A model generated the notes under the pieces. The model searched no databases, was not told the origin of the DNA, and saw nothing but the letters and a program-made list of their open reading frames with translations. The position numbers and the translations under genes were made by a program. From Adhaeribacter pallidiroseus (GTDB lineage Bacteria > Bacteroidota > Bacteroidia > Cytophagales > Hymenobacteraceae), in contig NZ_QASA01000001.1 of the NCBI RefSeq assembly GCF_003340495.1, positions 434,001 to 498,000 of the forward strand: 64,000 bases of DNA, given 5' to 3'. Positions 30,826-41,600 of this stretch are shown here, piece after piece; position 1 is the stretch's first letter; each line of letters begins with the position of its first letter.

Positions 30826-31067
30826 TGGCAGATTGCCTAATCTAAACTAAAATATAAATATAACTAAAATTATGTTTAAGGCAACCAAGTTAAATAAGCT
30901 TCCATGATTCAAAAATATAAATAATGTAAAGCGCTAGTTGTAAGATAACCAGGGGAAATGTTTGACAAAATCTTAAAGCCGTTCCCTCTATTATATAAAT
31001 AGTACTTACAATGTGCGATAAGAAAAATTTTAAAATTTAACTGGTGTGGTTCTTATTAAGTACCCTG

Positions 31068-31697
31068 TTAAGAACTTAATTTAAAAGAAGCCCGACCCAG
31101 TAAAGCGGCCAAATTAGGGTGTTGCCGGATATTATTTAAAGCCCGTTGAATATGGTTAAGCACCGATTGATAACTAACATCCATTAACTGAGCTACCTCG
31201 GTAAAACTTAAATCTTCGTAATACCGCAGGTACAAAGCCTCTTTTTGCCGCTTGGGCAAACTGTTTAATAAAATTAGTAAATTCTTAGTAGTTTCCTGAT
31301 CTATCTCGGACCGTACTACTATTTCTTCCGAAGAAAAAACAACGTCGGGTTGGTAAAAAAAACGGGTAAATGCTTTTTGCTCCGTTTTTTTACGCTGTAA
31401 AATTAACCGGCGGTACGATGTAAAAAGATAAAGCTTAATAGATTGCACCGCATTAATCCGCTCCCGCGACGCCCACAGCGTAACAAATAAATCCTGAATG
31501 CAATCCTCACTTAAAGCCGCATCCTGGCTTAATCTAAGGCCATACCGGAATAAGCTCTTGTAATAACTACGGTGCATGTACGCCAAAGCTGCTTCGTTAC
31601 CCTGGCGTAAATTTTCCCATAATTCTGGTTCCGACAAAGCCGCATGGGGCTGAAGTATGGCTTCTTGTAAAGTATATAAGGGTAAAATAAGTGCCAT
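31068..31697 (-). CDS. ECF-type RNA polymerase sigma-70 factor (FecI-like), locus 2
   Basis: This protein of about 209 residues has sigma region 2 (EAALAYMHRSYYKSLFRYGLRL ... SEDCIQDLFVTLWASRERI) and region 4 (LPKRQKEALYLRYYEDLSFTEVAQLMDVSYQSVLNHIQRALNNIRQ). The ATG at 31697 is used, and an in-frame TTG two codons upstream is less likely. It is divergent from fecR at 32172 and paralogous to the sigma factor at 16335, which suggests that the whole sigma/fecR/susC/susD/FG-GAP set was duplicated. Target promoters are expected in the 474-bp gap or before the fecR operon. Confidence 0.92.
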   Translation of the reverse strand: MALILPLYTLQEAILQPHAALSEPELWENLRQGNEAALAYMHRSYYKSLFRYGLRLSQDAALSEDCIQDLFVTLWASRERINAVQSIKLYLFTSYRRLILQRKKTEQKAFTRFFYQPDVVFSSEEIVVRSEIDQETTKNLLILLNSLPKRQKEALYLRYYEDLSFTEVAQLMDVSYQSVLNHIQRALNNIRQHPNLAALLGRASFKLSS

Positions 31698-32171
31698 AAG
31701 CAATTACACCAAATAAATTATTTTTCTGTGAGTATAACATCGCTATATGTTAAAAAAGAGAAAGTTAGCCATACCAGCCATAAACAACCTAATCTCTTTT
31801 TTAAACAGGGAGTAACGAATAAAAATTAATAAGCTAGTTATAATAGTACTAATAAATTTTGAAAAATGGTAATTCTCATCCGGATAAATTATACAGGGGT
31901 AATGCACAGCAACTAGGTCTTACACTGCTTAATTGTTTAAGCAACACTTATTAAAATGGAGAAAAACTCTTCTGTAAGTACAATGATCAACTACTTATTC
32001 AAAAGTTAAAAAAAGCTTTAATCAAAAGAAAAGTTGATTGGTAATTTTTTAAATTTTTATGATTTTAATTAATGAAATTGTAAATTTTTTAAAATAGTTG
32101 TTCTCGTGAGTAGAAATTACCCTTTTTTACCTCTTTACATAAAACAAGCATTGCTCTAGGTTTACTACTCC
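31698..32171. other. Divergent intergenic region between sigma factor and fecR, locus 2
   Basis: These 474 AT-rich bases show no gene. They contain TTTTTTAAATTTTT at 32045-32058 and a related TTTTTTAAAA run at about 32084. No clear promoter pair is recognised, and I see no obvious sequence match to the corresponding gap of locus 1. Confidence 0.55.
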
Positions 32172-33212
32172 ATGAAATTGCCAGACTATACGCTTCAAGA
32201 TTTTTTACAGGATGCATCCTTTCCGCACTGGGTGTATAAAACTGATGCAGCAGCTGAGCAAAAGTGGAATGCTTTTTTGGCTGCATATCCCGAAAAAAAG
32301 GCTCTGGCTCACCAAGCGGCATTGCTGCTCACCGGTATTTCGGTTAATCCTGCGCCCGTGCCAGATAGCCAAATGCAGGACAGTTGGAATCGCGTAAAGC
32401 ACCAACTGGCTTTTGCCGATAATACGCGCCCGCTAACCACCTCGGAGCCAAGCAAGCTGAAACGTATATATTGGCCAAATTGGGCAGCCGCACTCGTACT
32501 TTTTTGCCTGAGCAGTATTTTGGTTTATTATCTGGCTAATGAGCAAAAGCAGCAGATATACCATACTCAATTTGGCGAAACTGCTACTATTATTTTACCT
32601 GATTCCTCTACGGTAGTGCTTAACGGCAATACCACTTTGCGTTATACCGCTGGTACCAAATTTAATCAAAACCGCGAAGTGTGGCTCGAAGGAGAAGCGT
32701 TTTTTAGTGTAATCCGGAAACCTGGCCCGCGTAAGGTGCATTTTTGGGTGCATACTCCGGAGGTAAACGTGCAGGTACTGGGTACCCGCTTTAATGTAAC
32801 TAATCGGCGCCGGAAAACCCGGGTGGTACTAAACTCGGGTAAAGTTAATTTATCAACCGAAACCCTGGCGAAACACCCGGTAACGGAAACATTAAAACCC
32901 GGCGAAATGGCGGAGTTATTACCAGCACAGCAAAAATTTAAAAAAAGTACGGTAAATCCGGAAATTTATTCTGCCTGGACGCATAAGCAGCTTATTTTTC
33001 AGGCTACTCCCCTGGCCGAGATTGTAACCCTGCTCGAAGAAAACTATGGTTATAACGTACAGGTAACCGATCCGAAGATTTTAACCCGGAAAATTACCGG
33101 CGAAATTTTTATTGACGATGTAAATACTTTACTAGTGGCTTTAGCCACGTCGTTTAATTTAAAAATTGAAAAACAAAGCCAGCAAACCTTACGCATTACT
33201 TCGCCTATGTAA
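32172..33212 (+). CDS. FecR-family anti-sigma factor, locus 2
   Basis: This 346-residue protein has the same plan as the FecR at 17547: a cytoplasmic N-terminus, one membrane segment (WPNWAAALVLFCLSSILVYYLA), the FecR domain (QFGETATIILPDSSTVVLNGNTTL ... NREVWLEGEAFFSVIRKP, VLGTRFNVTNRRRKTRVVLNSGKV) and a C-terminal DUF4974/STN-like domain (PLAEIVTLLEENYGYNVQV). It should sequester the divergent sigma factor (31068) and contact the STN domain of the SusC that starts 48 bp downstream. Confidence 0.92.
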   Translation: MKLPDYTLQDFLQDASFPHWVYKTDAAAEQKWNAFLAAYPEKKALAHQAALLLTGISVNPAPVPDSQMQDSWNRVKHQLAFADNTRPLTTSEPSKLKRIYWPNWAAALVLFCLSSILVYYLANEQKQQIYHTQFGETATIILPDSSTVVLNGNTTLRYTAGTKFNQNREVWLEGEAFFSVIRKPGPRKVHFWVHTPEVNVQVLGTRFNVTNRRRKTRVVLNSGKVNLSTETLAKHPVTETLKPGEMAELLPAQQKFKKSTVNPEIYSAWTHKQLIFQATPLAEIVTLLEENYGYNVQVTDPKILTRKITGEIFIDDVNTLLVALATSFNLKIEKQSQQTLRITSPM

Positions 33213-33260
33213 TAATAGGAAGTTTATAAATACTTAAATTAAAATTAAAGCTCGTGAGAA

Positions 33261-36200
33261 ATGATTACTAAAAAGAAAAAAGTGCTGCTTCGAAATGCCT
33301 TCCTATTGGCGTGTCTGGCTACTATGCCAGAGGTTTACGCGCAAGATTTACTTTTAGCGAACAACCAGCAAAGTAAAACCCAGGCTACGCATACTGCTAG
33401 TAAAAAAGTATTGCTGGCCCAGGTTCTCCAGGATTTACAGCATCAATACCATGTTTCCTTCTTGTACGAAACACAAAATTTAGAAGGAAAACTGGTAGCT
33501 GCCTATTTAACGCCAACGGGCAAAATAGAACAAGATTTAGATAAACTACTTGCTAACGTTAATTTACGTTTTGCTAAAATTAACGAACGCACTTTCGCTA
33601 TACTTCCCGATACCAAAACTGCCGAAATAAGCTTACCTAGTGCTTTCCGGCCGCTCACATCCCCAAACGAAACGGCAGAACAAGGCTCTGGTCTTGCGTG
33701 GTTAGCCAGCAGTCGTCCCGAAATATTACCCAATTACGTAGCAACTAAGGCCCCGGAATGGCAAATTACCGGCAAAGTAACCGGTGCTAACGGCGAAGGT
33801 TTACCTGGGGTAACCGTATTGCTCAAGGGAACTACCACCGGTTCTACTTCTGGTCCCGATGGCACCTATACGTTAAACATTCCTGAACAAGCTGGTACTT
33901 TAGTTTTTTCTTTTATTGGCTATACTACGAAAGAATTACCGGTTAGCGGATCGGGTCCAGTAAATGTTACCCTGAGCGAAGATACCCAAGCCTTAGAAGA
34001 AGTGGTTGTAGTGGGTTATGGTACGCAAAAGAAAGAAGCCGTTACTGGAGCTATCACCTCCGTGGGAGCCAAGCAAATTGCTGAGATTCCCGTGCCTAAC
34101 GTGCAGCAAGCCATGCAGGGCAGAGCGGCTGGGGTAATGGTTATCAATCAAGGTTCGCCGGGTACGGCTCCTAACGTGCGGATCAGAGGTATTGGTTCTA
34201 TTTCTTTTGGTACCGAGCCTTTATACGTAGTAGATGGAGTGCCTACCGGAGGTCTGAATAACATTGACCCGAAAGATATTCAATCGGTGGATGTTTTGAA
34301 AGATGCGGCGGCCACGGCTGTTTATGGTTCCCGGGCGGCGAATGGGGTAGTTATCATTACCACCAAAAACGGTGGCCGCGATGGTAAGTTCCGCGTGAAC
34401 TTAGATTCTAATGTAGGTGTTCAAAACGCCTATAAAATGTACGACTTGTTAAATACTGAACAATACGTACAATATGGTACTACTTTAACCCGAAATAACA
34501 GCGCTACAGCGGGATTGCCTCCCCGGTTCGATCAGTTAGGTCAAACTATTCCGGGCACAAATCAAACCTACGGTCAAACCAACACTAACTGGATGGAAGA
34601 GCTTTTTCAGCCAGGATTATTAACGCAGCATAATTTGTCCTTGTCTGGTGGTACCGAGAAGTCTCAATTTTATACCAGTGCCGGTTACTACAAACAAGAA
34701 GGCACCATGATCGGATTAGGTTTTGATCGATATAATGCCCGCATTAACTCTACCCATAAAATCAGTAATTTTGTTACGGTTGGTCAAACTTTGACCGCAG
34801 GTTACAATCAACAAGATTACGACAACTCGGCGCAAAGAAGCCGCATTGTAAATGCCATCCGGATGGTACCTTATTTACCAGTTACCAATCCCTTGGTAAA
34901 CAGTGGTTACCGGGAAATTGATGGAGCCGATTCCAATGACCCAGATAACCCGGTTCGTTTATCGTTATTGAATACCGCTGAACGACGGAATACCAATATC
35001 ATCGGTAATATCAACGTGGAATTAAGATTTACCAATTGGTTACGCTTTAAAACAATTGGCGGGGTAGATTACTTTAATAATTTAGATTTTCAACGTCAAC
35101 CTCAATTTTCAAGCGGGTCTAAATCAAACGCTAGCTTAATTCTACAAAACAACCGGAATACCGGACGTACTTTGTTGACTACTAATCAGTTAACGTTTGA
35201 TAAAACCTTTGGCGATCATTATGTAAATGCCATTGCGGTATATGAGCGCCAGGGTAATAAGTCGTTGCAGGAAAATATTACCGGTAACCAACCAAACAAT
35301 ACGTTCGAAACGCTTTATAACGCTACCCAGCAGGTTACCAATTTTCAACGGTTTGAGACTTTGCTTATTTCTTATTTAACGCGTTTAAACTACGAGTATA
35401 AAGCAAAATACTTAGTTAGTGCTTCTTTCCGGCGCGATGGATTTTCGGTATTTGCTCCGGGTAATAAATGGGGTAACTTTCCGGGTGCATCCGTTGGCTG
35501 GCGCGTAACTGAAGAACCTTTTATGAAAGGTCTGACGACTTTATCGGAATTAAAATTACGGGCTAGTTATGGCAGCGTTGGTTTTAATAATATTGGAGCT
35601 TATCCATGGCAAGCGAATGCGTTGGTGAATAATGCCAACTATCAGTTTGGGGGCACATCGCCGGTTAATAGTTCTTACTACAACGGTATATCCAACACGC
35701 AATTAGGATGGGAAATTACTAGAATGGTTAACTACGGAGTTGATTTTGGCTTCCTGAATAACCGAGTAACTTTCTCCGCTGAATATTTCGACAGAACTAC
35801 CACCGATGATAACCGTTTGATTCTGCAGGTGCCTACTGCTCCAAGTTTTGGTTTTACTGGTGCTACTGTGGCCCAAAACGTGGGTAAAATGAAAAACTCG
35901 GGTGTAGAGTTTCAGTTAGGTTATAACGAAAGCGATAAAGCCTTTAAGTGGAGTGTAAACGCCAATGCCAGCGTTATTAAAAACAAAGTAGTGGAAATGA
36001 GCCCGGCTCTTCCATTCTTGGATGCGGGCGCGAACCAGGATTTTGGTAATACCGATTTTACCCGTACTGCACCTGGTGAGCCAATACAGTCTTTCTACGG
36101 CTGGGTAATCGATGGTATCTACCAAAGCCAGGATGAAGTAAACGCCGATAACGTAAAACCTACGACTGATGCCCGAGCTACCGCTCAGGTCTTAAATCCA

Positions 36201-36860
36201 AATATTACCGCAGATCAACTAAATGGTATAAAGGGCTATCGTCAAAATGAAAGAACCTCAGCTGGTGATTTTAAATACAGAGATTTAAACGGTGATGGTA
36301 AAATTGACAATAACGACCGGACATTCCTGGGTAGTCCATGGCCAACTTTCCAGTATGGTTTAAATGCCTCGGCTAATTACCGGAACTTCGATTTAAGTTT
36401 ATTCTTACAAGGAGTAATCGGCAATAAAATTTATAATGCTACCCGTGTACAATTAGAAGGAGGTCAGCGTTTATTTAATGCTGGTACAGCTGTACTAAAT
36501 GCCTGGACGCCAACTAACACCAATACCGATGTTCCCAGAATGATTGCTTCGGACCCCAATGGAAATAACCGAACTTCTGGCCGGTTCTTAGAGGATGGTT
36601 CTTATGCCCGGTTAAAGAACATCAGCTTGGGTTACACCATTCCGCAAGCAGCCCTTAGTTCTTTTTCAAATGGTAAAATTGGCGGCATCCGGATTTATGT
36701 ACAGGCAACGAATTTATTTACCATCACCGATTACTCCGGATTAGATCCGGAAGTAGGAGCCTTGCAGGGTCAGGGAGCTACCTTGTTAACCAACGGAGTT
36801 GACTTTGGACAGTATCCACAGCCTCGGTCTTTTGTAGGCGGATTACAGATTACCCTTTAA
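33261..36860 (+). CDS. SusC/RagA-family TonB-dependent transducer, locus 2
   Basis: This 1199-residue receptor has a signal peptide (AFLLACLATMPEVYAQ), an STN domain (QVLQDLQHQYHVSFLYETQNLEGKLVA...), a carboxypeptidase-regulatory-like domain (ITGKVTGANGEGLPGVTVLLKGTTTGS...), a SusC linker signature (EEVVVVGYGTQKKEAVTGAI), a plug (GRAAGVMVINQGSPGTAPNVRIRGIGSISFGTEPLYVVDGVP) and a beta-barrel. The STN domain marks it as a signalling transducer. It shares architecture and long N-terminal stretches with the locus 1 SusC, while the barrel differs, suggesting different substrates. susD follows after 46 bp. Confidence 0.94.
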   Translation: MITKKKKVLLRNAFLLACLATMPEVYAQDLLLANNQQSKTQATHTASKKVLLAQVLQDLQHQYHVSFLYETQNLEGKLVAAYLTPTGKIEQDLDKLLANVNLRFAKINERTFAILPDTKTAEISLPSAFRPLTSPNETAEQGSGLAWLASSRPEILPNYVATKAPEWQITGKVTGANGEGLPGVTVLLKGTTTGSTSGPDGTYTLNIPEQAGTLVFSFIGYTTKELPVSGSGPVNVTLSEDTQALEEVVVVGYGTQKKEAVTGAITSVGAKQIAEIPVPNVQQAMQGRAAGVMVINQGSPGTAPNVRIRGIGSISFGTEPLYVVDGVPTGGLNNIDPKDIQSVDVLKDAAATAVYGSRAANGVVIITTKNGGRDGKFRVNLDSNVGVQNAYKMYDLLNTEQYVQYGTTLTRNNSATAGLPPRFDQLGQTIPGTNQTYGQTNTNWMEELFQPGLLTQHNLSLSGGTEKSQFYTSAGYYKQEGTMIGLGFDRYNARINSTHKISNFVTVGQTLTAGYNQQDYDNSAQRSRIVNAIRMVPYLPVTNPLVNSGYREIDGADSNDPDNPVRLSLLNTAERRNTNIIGNINVELRFTNWLRFKTIGGVDYFNNLDFQRQPQFSSGSKSNASLILQNNRNTGRTLLTTNQLTFDKTFGDHYVNAIAVYERQGNKSLQENITGNQPNNTFETLYNATQQVTNFQRFETLLISYLTRLNYEYKAKYLVSASFRRDGFSVFAPGNKWGNFPGASVGWRVTEEPFMKGLTTLSELKLRASYGSVGFNNIGAYPWQANALVNNANYQFGGTSPVNSSYYNGISNTQLGWEITRMVNYGVDFGFLNNRVTFSAEYFDRTTTDDNRLILQVPTAPSFGFTGATVAQNVGKMKNSGVEFQLGYNESDKAFKWSVNANASVIKNKVVEMSPALPFLDAGANQDFGNTDFTRTAPGEPIQSFYGWVIDGIYQSQDEVNADNVKPTTDARATAQVLNPNITADQLNGIKGYRQNERTSAGDFKYRDLNGDGKIDNNDRTFLGSPWPTFQYGLNASANYRNFDLSLFLQGVIGNKIYNATRVQLEGGQRLFNAGTAVLNAWTPTNTNTDVPRMIASDPNGNNRTSGRFLEDGSYARLKNISLGYTIPQAALSSFSNGKIGGIRIYVQATNLFTITDYSGLDPEVGALQGQGATLLTNGVDFGQYPQPRSFVGGLQITL

Positions 36861-36906
36861 GTTTTAAAGAATTTAAATAGCTTAGTCATTCATTTTTAGA
36901 TTTATC

Positions 36907-38499
36907 ATGAGAAGAATATATGTATCAGCATGTTTGTTAGGAGCGCTACTCCTAACAAACTGCCAAGATGATTTAGAAAAAACGAATCCTAACCAACTCG
37001 TCGTAGAAAATTATTTTAAAAATGCGACCGAGTTGCAGGGAGCTGTGAACAGTATTTACTCCGCCATGCGGGGTACCAACTTAATGAGCCGGGAGTGGTT
37101 CTTTACCCACGACATGCGTAGCCCGGATTATACTTCAGGTGGTCCAGCCTTGGAAGCACCGCGTGGTCAGATTTTAACGGGTGGTACTACTCCGGATAAT
37201 CCAGTAATCACAGCTTCTTTTACGGGTTTATACGCGATGGTGCACCGGGCAAATACCGTAATTGCTAACGCTCCTAAAGCTTCAGAAACAGCCTCTGATG
37301 CGGACAAAGCAACCATTCAAGCATTGGTAGCCGAGGCCCGGTTTTTAAGAGGGTGGGCTTATTTTGAATTGGTTAATTTCTGGGGAGAAGTGCCTATTTA
37401 CACCGAACCCGTAGCCGCCGTTGATGCATTTAAGCCCAAATCGCCAATTGCGGATGTGTATGCCGTAGTTATTGAAGATTTAAAAGCAGCTCAGGCGGGC
37501 TTACCAGCTAAACAAACCGGTGATAACCGGGGACGGGCCAGCGGCGATGCGGCTACGGCTTTTTTAGGTAAAGCTTATTTACAGCAGCTAGACTATGCTA
37601 ACGCCCGCATAGAACTTTTAAAGCTTTACGGCAAGTATACCTTAACGCCGGTGTACAACGATAATTTCCGAGAAGAAAATGAGTTTAACTCCGAATCTAT
37701 CTGGGAACAAGTAAATGTGGCCAATGCCAGCAACGGTTTCAACTGGAACGGGGATGCCTCCGGGTTAGGAGCGGCACTTGGTACCGTTCGTAGCCAGGAA
37801 ATTAACCCATTATCCTGGCGGAATATGATTCCTTCGGATAAGTTACTGAACGAATACGAAACGCCGGCAAACACTCCTGGTTTAGCCAAGGTAGATCCCC
37901 GCATGAATTTTACGGTTTACTTCCCTGATATAGCTCCAACGGTAACTGGCTTGCCCGTTACACCCGATACTTTTAAAGATAAAACCGGTGCCGATGTGCC
38001 CATGACCGAAGCAGCCCAGGGTAATGCTAATAAATCGAACATTAATGGCAAGCAGGTAAAAGTAAGCTGGGAAAAATACGCGGCTATCTATAAAACCAAC
38101 GCTGACCCAACTTTTGTGGTTTCGGGTATTAACTTACGGGTTTTGCGGTATGCGGAAGTCTTATTAATGCTCGCTGAAGTAGAAGCGAATGCCGGTGATC
38201 TAAGCAAGGCTGTGAGCTATCTAAACGAACTGCGGGCTCGTCCGGATGTGCAAATGCCTCCATACCCAACCGCCAAATACTCGGTAAACTCCAAAGAAGA
38301 AGTGATGCGGGCGGTTATTCACGAAAGTGCCGTTGAAAGAGGCGGCGAAGAAGGACGTGATTTTGATACCTTACGTTGGATCAGAGCCAAGTATATTTCA
38401 ACCACGCCTTCGCCATTCGAAAACTACACATTCAACGAAGCTACCCACATGTATTTACCTTTACCGCAAAACGAAGTAAGTCGCAATCCTAACTTATAA
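36907..38499 (+). CDS. SusD/RagB-family substrate-binding lipoprotein, locus 2
   Basis: This 530-residue protein has a lipoprotein signal (LLGALLLTNCQDDLEKTNPN). SusD features include VAEARFLRGWAYFELVNFWGEVPIYTEP in the N-terminal half and LRVLRYAEVLLMLAEVEANAGDLSKAVSYLNELRARPDV with RGGEEGRDFDTLRWIRA at the C-terminus. It works as the surface lid and binding partner of the SusC encoded just upstream. A hairpin terminator follows 50 bp after the stop. Confidence 0.93.
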   Translation: MRRIYVSACLLGALLLTNCQDDLEKTNPNQLVVENYFKNATELQGAVNSIYSAMRGTNLMSREWFFTHDMRSPDYTSGGPALEAPRGQILTGGTTPDNPVITASFTGLYAMVHRANTVIANAPKASETASDADKATIQALVAEARFLRGWAYFELVNFWGEVPIYTEPVAAVDAFKPKSPIADVYAVVIEDLKAAQAGLPAKQTGDNRGRASGDAATAFLGKAYLQQLDYANARIELLKLYGKYTLTPVYNDNFREENEFNSESIWEQVNVANASNGFNWNGDASGLGAALGTVRSQEINPLSWRNMIPSDKLLNEYETPANTPGLAKVDPRMNFTVYFPDIAPTVTGLPVTPDTFKDKTGADVPMTEAAQGNANKSNINGKQVKVSWEKYAAIYKTNADPTFVVSGINLRVLRYAEVLLMLAEVEANAGDLSKAVSYLNELRARPDVQMPPYPTAKYSVNSKEEVMRAVIHESAVERGGEEGRDFDTLRWIRAKYISTTPSPFENYTFNEATHMYLPLPQNEVSRNPNL

Positions 38500-38544
38500 T
38501 TTATAATTTAGAAATTTCATATTAACGTATTAACAATTAATTAA

Positions 38545-38575
38545 AAAAGGCTCCTGAATAATTCAGGAGCTTTTT
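38545..38575 (+). terminator. Intrinsic terminator after susD, locus 2
   Basis: GCTCCTGAAT and ATTCAGGAGC pair around a single A, flanked by A-runs and followed by TTTTT. Confidence 0.85.
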
Positions 38576-38664
38576 GATTATATCTATAACAAGTCGGTAT
38601 TCTAAATCCTTGCTGAAAAGTAGTATATTCGTCAGAAATCCATTACTTATTGTACATTCCGGTA

Positions 38665-41600
38665 ATGAAAATTAATAAATCTTTGATTTTTGCTCCTATC
38701 TTTTTATTCCTCACCAATTGCCAATTTTTCAAACGGGAAAAGCCTTTATTCACCTTGCTAGCCCCCGAAGAAACTGGTGTTACTTTTACCAATACCATCA
38801 CCGAAAGCGATTCTTTAAATGTATTAACCTACGGCTACATGTATAATGGCGGGGGGGTGGCCGTAGGCGATGTGAACAACGATGGCTTACCCGATCTGTA
38901 CTTTTCCGGTAATATGGTTTCGAGTAAACTGTACCTGAACCAAGGAAATTTTAAATTTAAAGACATAACTACGCTTAGCGGTACTGGTACTAAGTCGTGG
39001 GTTAACGGCGTAACCATGGTGGATATCAACCAGGATGGTTTATTAGATATTTACGCCTGTACGGTTACCCCTTTAAAAGGCCAGCCTGCAATACCTAATC
39101 TGTTATTTATAAACCAAGGCCTGAACGCAGCTGGCGTGCCGGTATTTAAAGAAGAAGCCCAAACTTTTAACCTGGCCGATACCGGCAACTGTACCCAAGC
39201 GGCTTTCCTGGATTATGATAAAGACCAGGACTTAGATATGTATTTACTGCGCAATGATTCCCACGGTAACGGCAATCCCAACGTGCCTCGTCCGAAGATT
39301 ACCGATGGTTCTTCACCCAGCAACGATAAGTTATTTCGCAATAATGGCAATAACACGTTTACCGATGTAACCAAAGAAGCCGGTATTTTAATCGAAGGCC
39401 GCGGTTTAGGAATAGCCGTTAGTGATATTAACCAGGATGGCTGGCCGGATATTTACGCCGCCAACGATTTTTTAAGCAACGATTTGCTCTGGATAAATAA
39501 CCAAAACGGCACCTTTAGCAACAAGCTAAATCAGTACCTGAAACATACCAGCTACAACGGCATGGGCACCGACATTGCCGATTATAATAACGATGGCTTG
39601 CCCGATATTATCGAAATGGACATGATGCCGGAAGATAATAAACGGCAGAAATTAACGATGGAAGCGCCTAATTACGAACGTTTTAACTTAAACAAGCACC
39701 TGGGTTACGATATCCAATACGTGCGGAACACTTTACAACTAAATAATGGGAACGGTACCTTTAGCGAAATAGGCCAGCTGGCCGGCGTATACGCTACCGA
39801 TTGGAGCTGGAGCGCCTTGCTGGCCGATTACGACAACGATGGCTGGCGCGATTTATTTATTACCAACGGGTATTTAAAAGACATGATTAATCTGGATTAC
39901 ATGCATTATCAGTCGGAGCAGTTAATGTTTGGTACCCAGGAAGCCATGGAAGCCAAACTCAAAAAAGAATTTAATAAGCTGGAAAGTGTAGTAGTGCCTA
40001 ATTATATCTTTCAAAATAAACACGATTTAACTTTTGCGAATAAAAGTGCCGCCTGGGGACTGGAAAAAACGTCTACTTCCAACGGCGCCACCTACGCTGA
40101 TCTGGATAAAGATGGCGACCTGGATTTAGTTATTAATAACCTGAACAACCCGGCTTTTGTGTACCGCAATAATGCCGAAACAATTAATCCAACACATTTT
40201 TTAAAAATTGAGCTTCAAGGGCTAAGCCCAAACCGGAATGGAATTGGCGCTACTATAAAAATTAAAAATAAAAAGCAGCAGCAGCTTTACGAGCATTATC
40301 TTACTCGCGGTTACCAATCTTCCGTGGACCCAACTATTCACTTTGGCTTAGGCAAAGCGCCGGTAATTGATACTCTGGAAATAATTTGGCCGAGCGGGAA
40401 ACAACAATTGCTCACTAAAGTAAAAGTCAACCAAACTTTGCTTCTGCAAGAACAAAACGCCACTCGAACCAAACCAATTAACAGACCAGCTTCAACGCCA
40501 CTTTTTCAAAAAGTTGCGGCTCGTACCGGTATTGCCTATAAACACGAAGAAGTTGATTACGTGGATTTTAAAAATCAGCCTTTGCTGCCGCACAAATACT
40601 CGCAAAATGGCCCGGGTTTAGCCGTGGGCGATGTAAATAACGACGGCCGGGATGATTTTTTTGTGGGTGCTTCCGGTAATCACGTTGGGCTCATTTACTA
40701 CCAAACCCCACAAGGCACCTTTGCGAGCCGCTCTTTAAGCAAGCAACTCAACGCAGCCGACGATATGGGAGCTTTATTTTTTGATGCCGATAACGACCAG
40801 GATTTAGATTTGTATGTAGTAAGTGGGGGCAATGAGTTTAAAGCCGGGGCCGGCCAATACCAGCACCGCTTGTACCAGAACGATGGTAACGGAAATTTTA
40901 CTCTTAACAACCAAGCCTTACCCCAGATTACGGCTAGCGGTTCGGTAGTAACAGCCGCCGATTTTGACCAAGATGGCGATTTAGATTTATTTGTAGGAGG
41001 CCGGAACGAGCCCCAAAAGTACCCCTTGCCGGGCCAAAGCTGTATATTGCGCAACCAAGGTGGCCGTTTTATTAATGTTACCCAACAAGTGTGCCCGGAA
41101 CTGGAACGAGCTGGCATGATAACCGCCGCCCTTTGGACCGATTTTGACCAAGACAACCAGGTAGATTTAATTTTGACCGGTGAGTGGATGCCGATCAGTT
41201 TTTTTAAAAATAACCAAGGAAAGCTCACCAATGTAACAGCAACTACTGAACTGCAAAACACCAATGGCTGGTGGAACAGCCTGGCTGCCGGCGATTTTGA
41301 CAACGACGGCGACGTAGATTATGTAGCCGGCAATTTGGGTCTTAACTCCCGTTACAAAGCCAGTCCGGAGCAACCGGTAAGCGTAGTGGCCAAAGATTTT
41401 GATAATAACGGCAGCGTAGATCCGGTGTTGAGCTATTTTATTCAGAATAAGAACTACCCAGCGCCGGCCCGCGACGCCCTCACCGACCAGATGGTAGCCA
41501 TGCGTCGCCGGTTTTCGCGTTACGCCGATTACGGCGCCAGCACCATGGAGCAGTTGTTTACCGACGACGAGTTAAAAGATGCGTCTAATTTTAAGAGTTA

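Noticed and set aside
40698-41303. 201-residue frame antisense to the locus 2 FG-GAP gene
   Set aside because: It is the complement of the calcium-loop repeats, whose periodic codons keep the opposite strand open. No domain is seen.
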